From NCBI GenBank assembly GCA_012961725.1, contig DTYU01000095.1:1-5845 (forward strand): DNA of 5,845 nt, written 5' to 3'. Within the stretch, counting starts at the first letter, position 1, and every line of letters starts with the position of its first letter. Below the pieces are notes generated by a model, which saw only the letters and a program-made list of their open reading frames with translations, did no database searches and was not told where the DNA came from. The stretch comes from Desulfotomaculum sp. GTDB lineage: Bacteria; Bacillota; Desulfotomaculia; Desulfotomaculales; Ammonificaceae. This document shows, in pieces, positions 5,814 through 5,845 of the stretch. The translations under genes and the position numbers were made by a program.

Positions 5814-5845
5814 ACCGTCTGGAATAATAATTTAGTATGGTGTCC

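Noticed and set aside
1..5845. Defence system, CRISPR array, prophage or integrative element
   Set aside because: No repeat arrays, integrase, transposase, tRNA or phage-like genes are present; all five genes are housekeeping or metabolic types.

Overview
The window reads as chromosomal DNA of an anaerobic, fairly GC-rich member of the Firmicutes, most likely the Clostridia (a Desulfotomaculum/Pelotomaculum/Thermoanaerobacterales-like lineage; this is inference). The reasons are a CcpN-type HTH-CBS regulator directly followed by a DUF299 kinase/phosphorylase (the same pair as ccpN-yqfL in Bacillus subtilis), strong purine-rich ribosome binding sites with frequent GTG/TTG starts, and an iron-sulfur-flavoprotein-like gene typical of anaerobes. 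All five genes lie on the + strand. No tRNA, rRNA, CRISPR, insertion sequence or transposase is visible.

Layout. Positions 1-362 are a visibly AT-richer non-coding region. It holds a perfect 16-bp inverted repeat (arms 19-34 and 92-107), a plausible promoter whose -35 box lies in the right arm, a short direct repeat, and a sequence close to the CcpN operator consensus. Positions 363-4291 form a compact gene set: ccpN (regulator), ppsR (Ser/Thr kinase and phosphorylase acting on PEP synthase) and ppsA (phosphoenolpyruvate synthase). Positions 4292-4440 are a 149-bp gap with a GC-rich hairpin and a perfect 10-bp palindrome, followed by thpR (2H-family RNA 2',3'-cyclic phosphodiesterase). After a 112-bp gap comes a small flavodoxin-fold protein with a four-cysteine cluster, and then a probable rho-independent terminator at 5786-5813.

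How the genes work together. ppsA makes PEP from pyruvate and ATP, the entry to gluconeogenesis. PpsR would switch that enzyme off by ADP-dependent phosphorylation of the threonine two residues before the catalytic histidine, and back on by phosphate-dependent dephosphorylation. The Thr-Cys-His target motif is present in ppsA. CcpN in Bacillus represses gluconeogenic genes, so the first gene probably adds a transcriptional layer, with its CBS pair as the likely ligand sensor. The cluster therefore looks like a self-contained control module for pyruvate-to-PEP flux. thpR and the flavoprotein appear to be unrelated neighbours with their own expression signals.

Nothing in the window requires a new system. 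The points most worth a second look are the upstream inverted repeat/promoter arrangement, the CcpN-like box in front of ccpN itself, the pairing of the regulator with PEP synthase rather than pyruvate phosphate dikinase, and the unusual cysteine spacing in the last gene.
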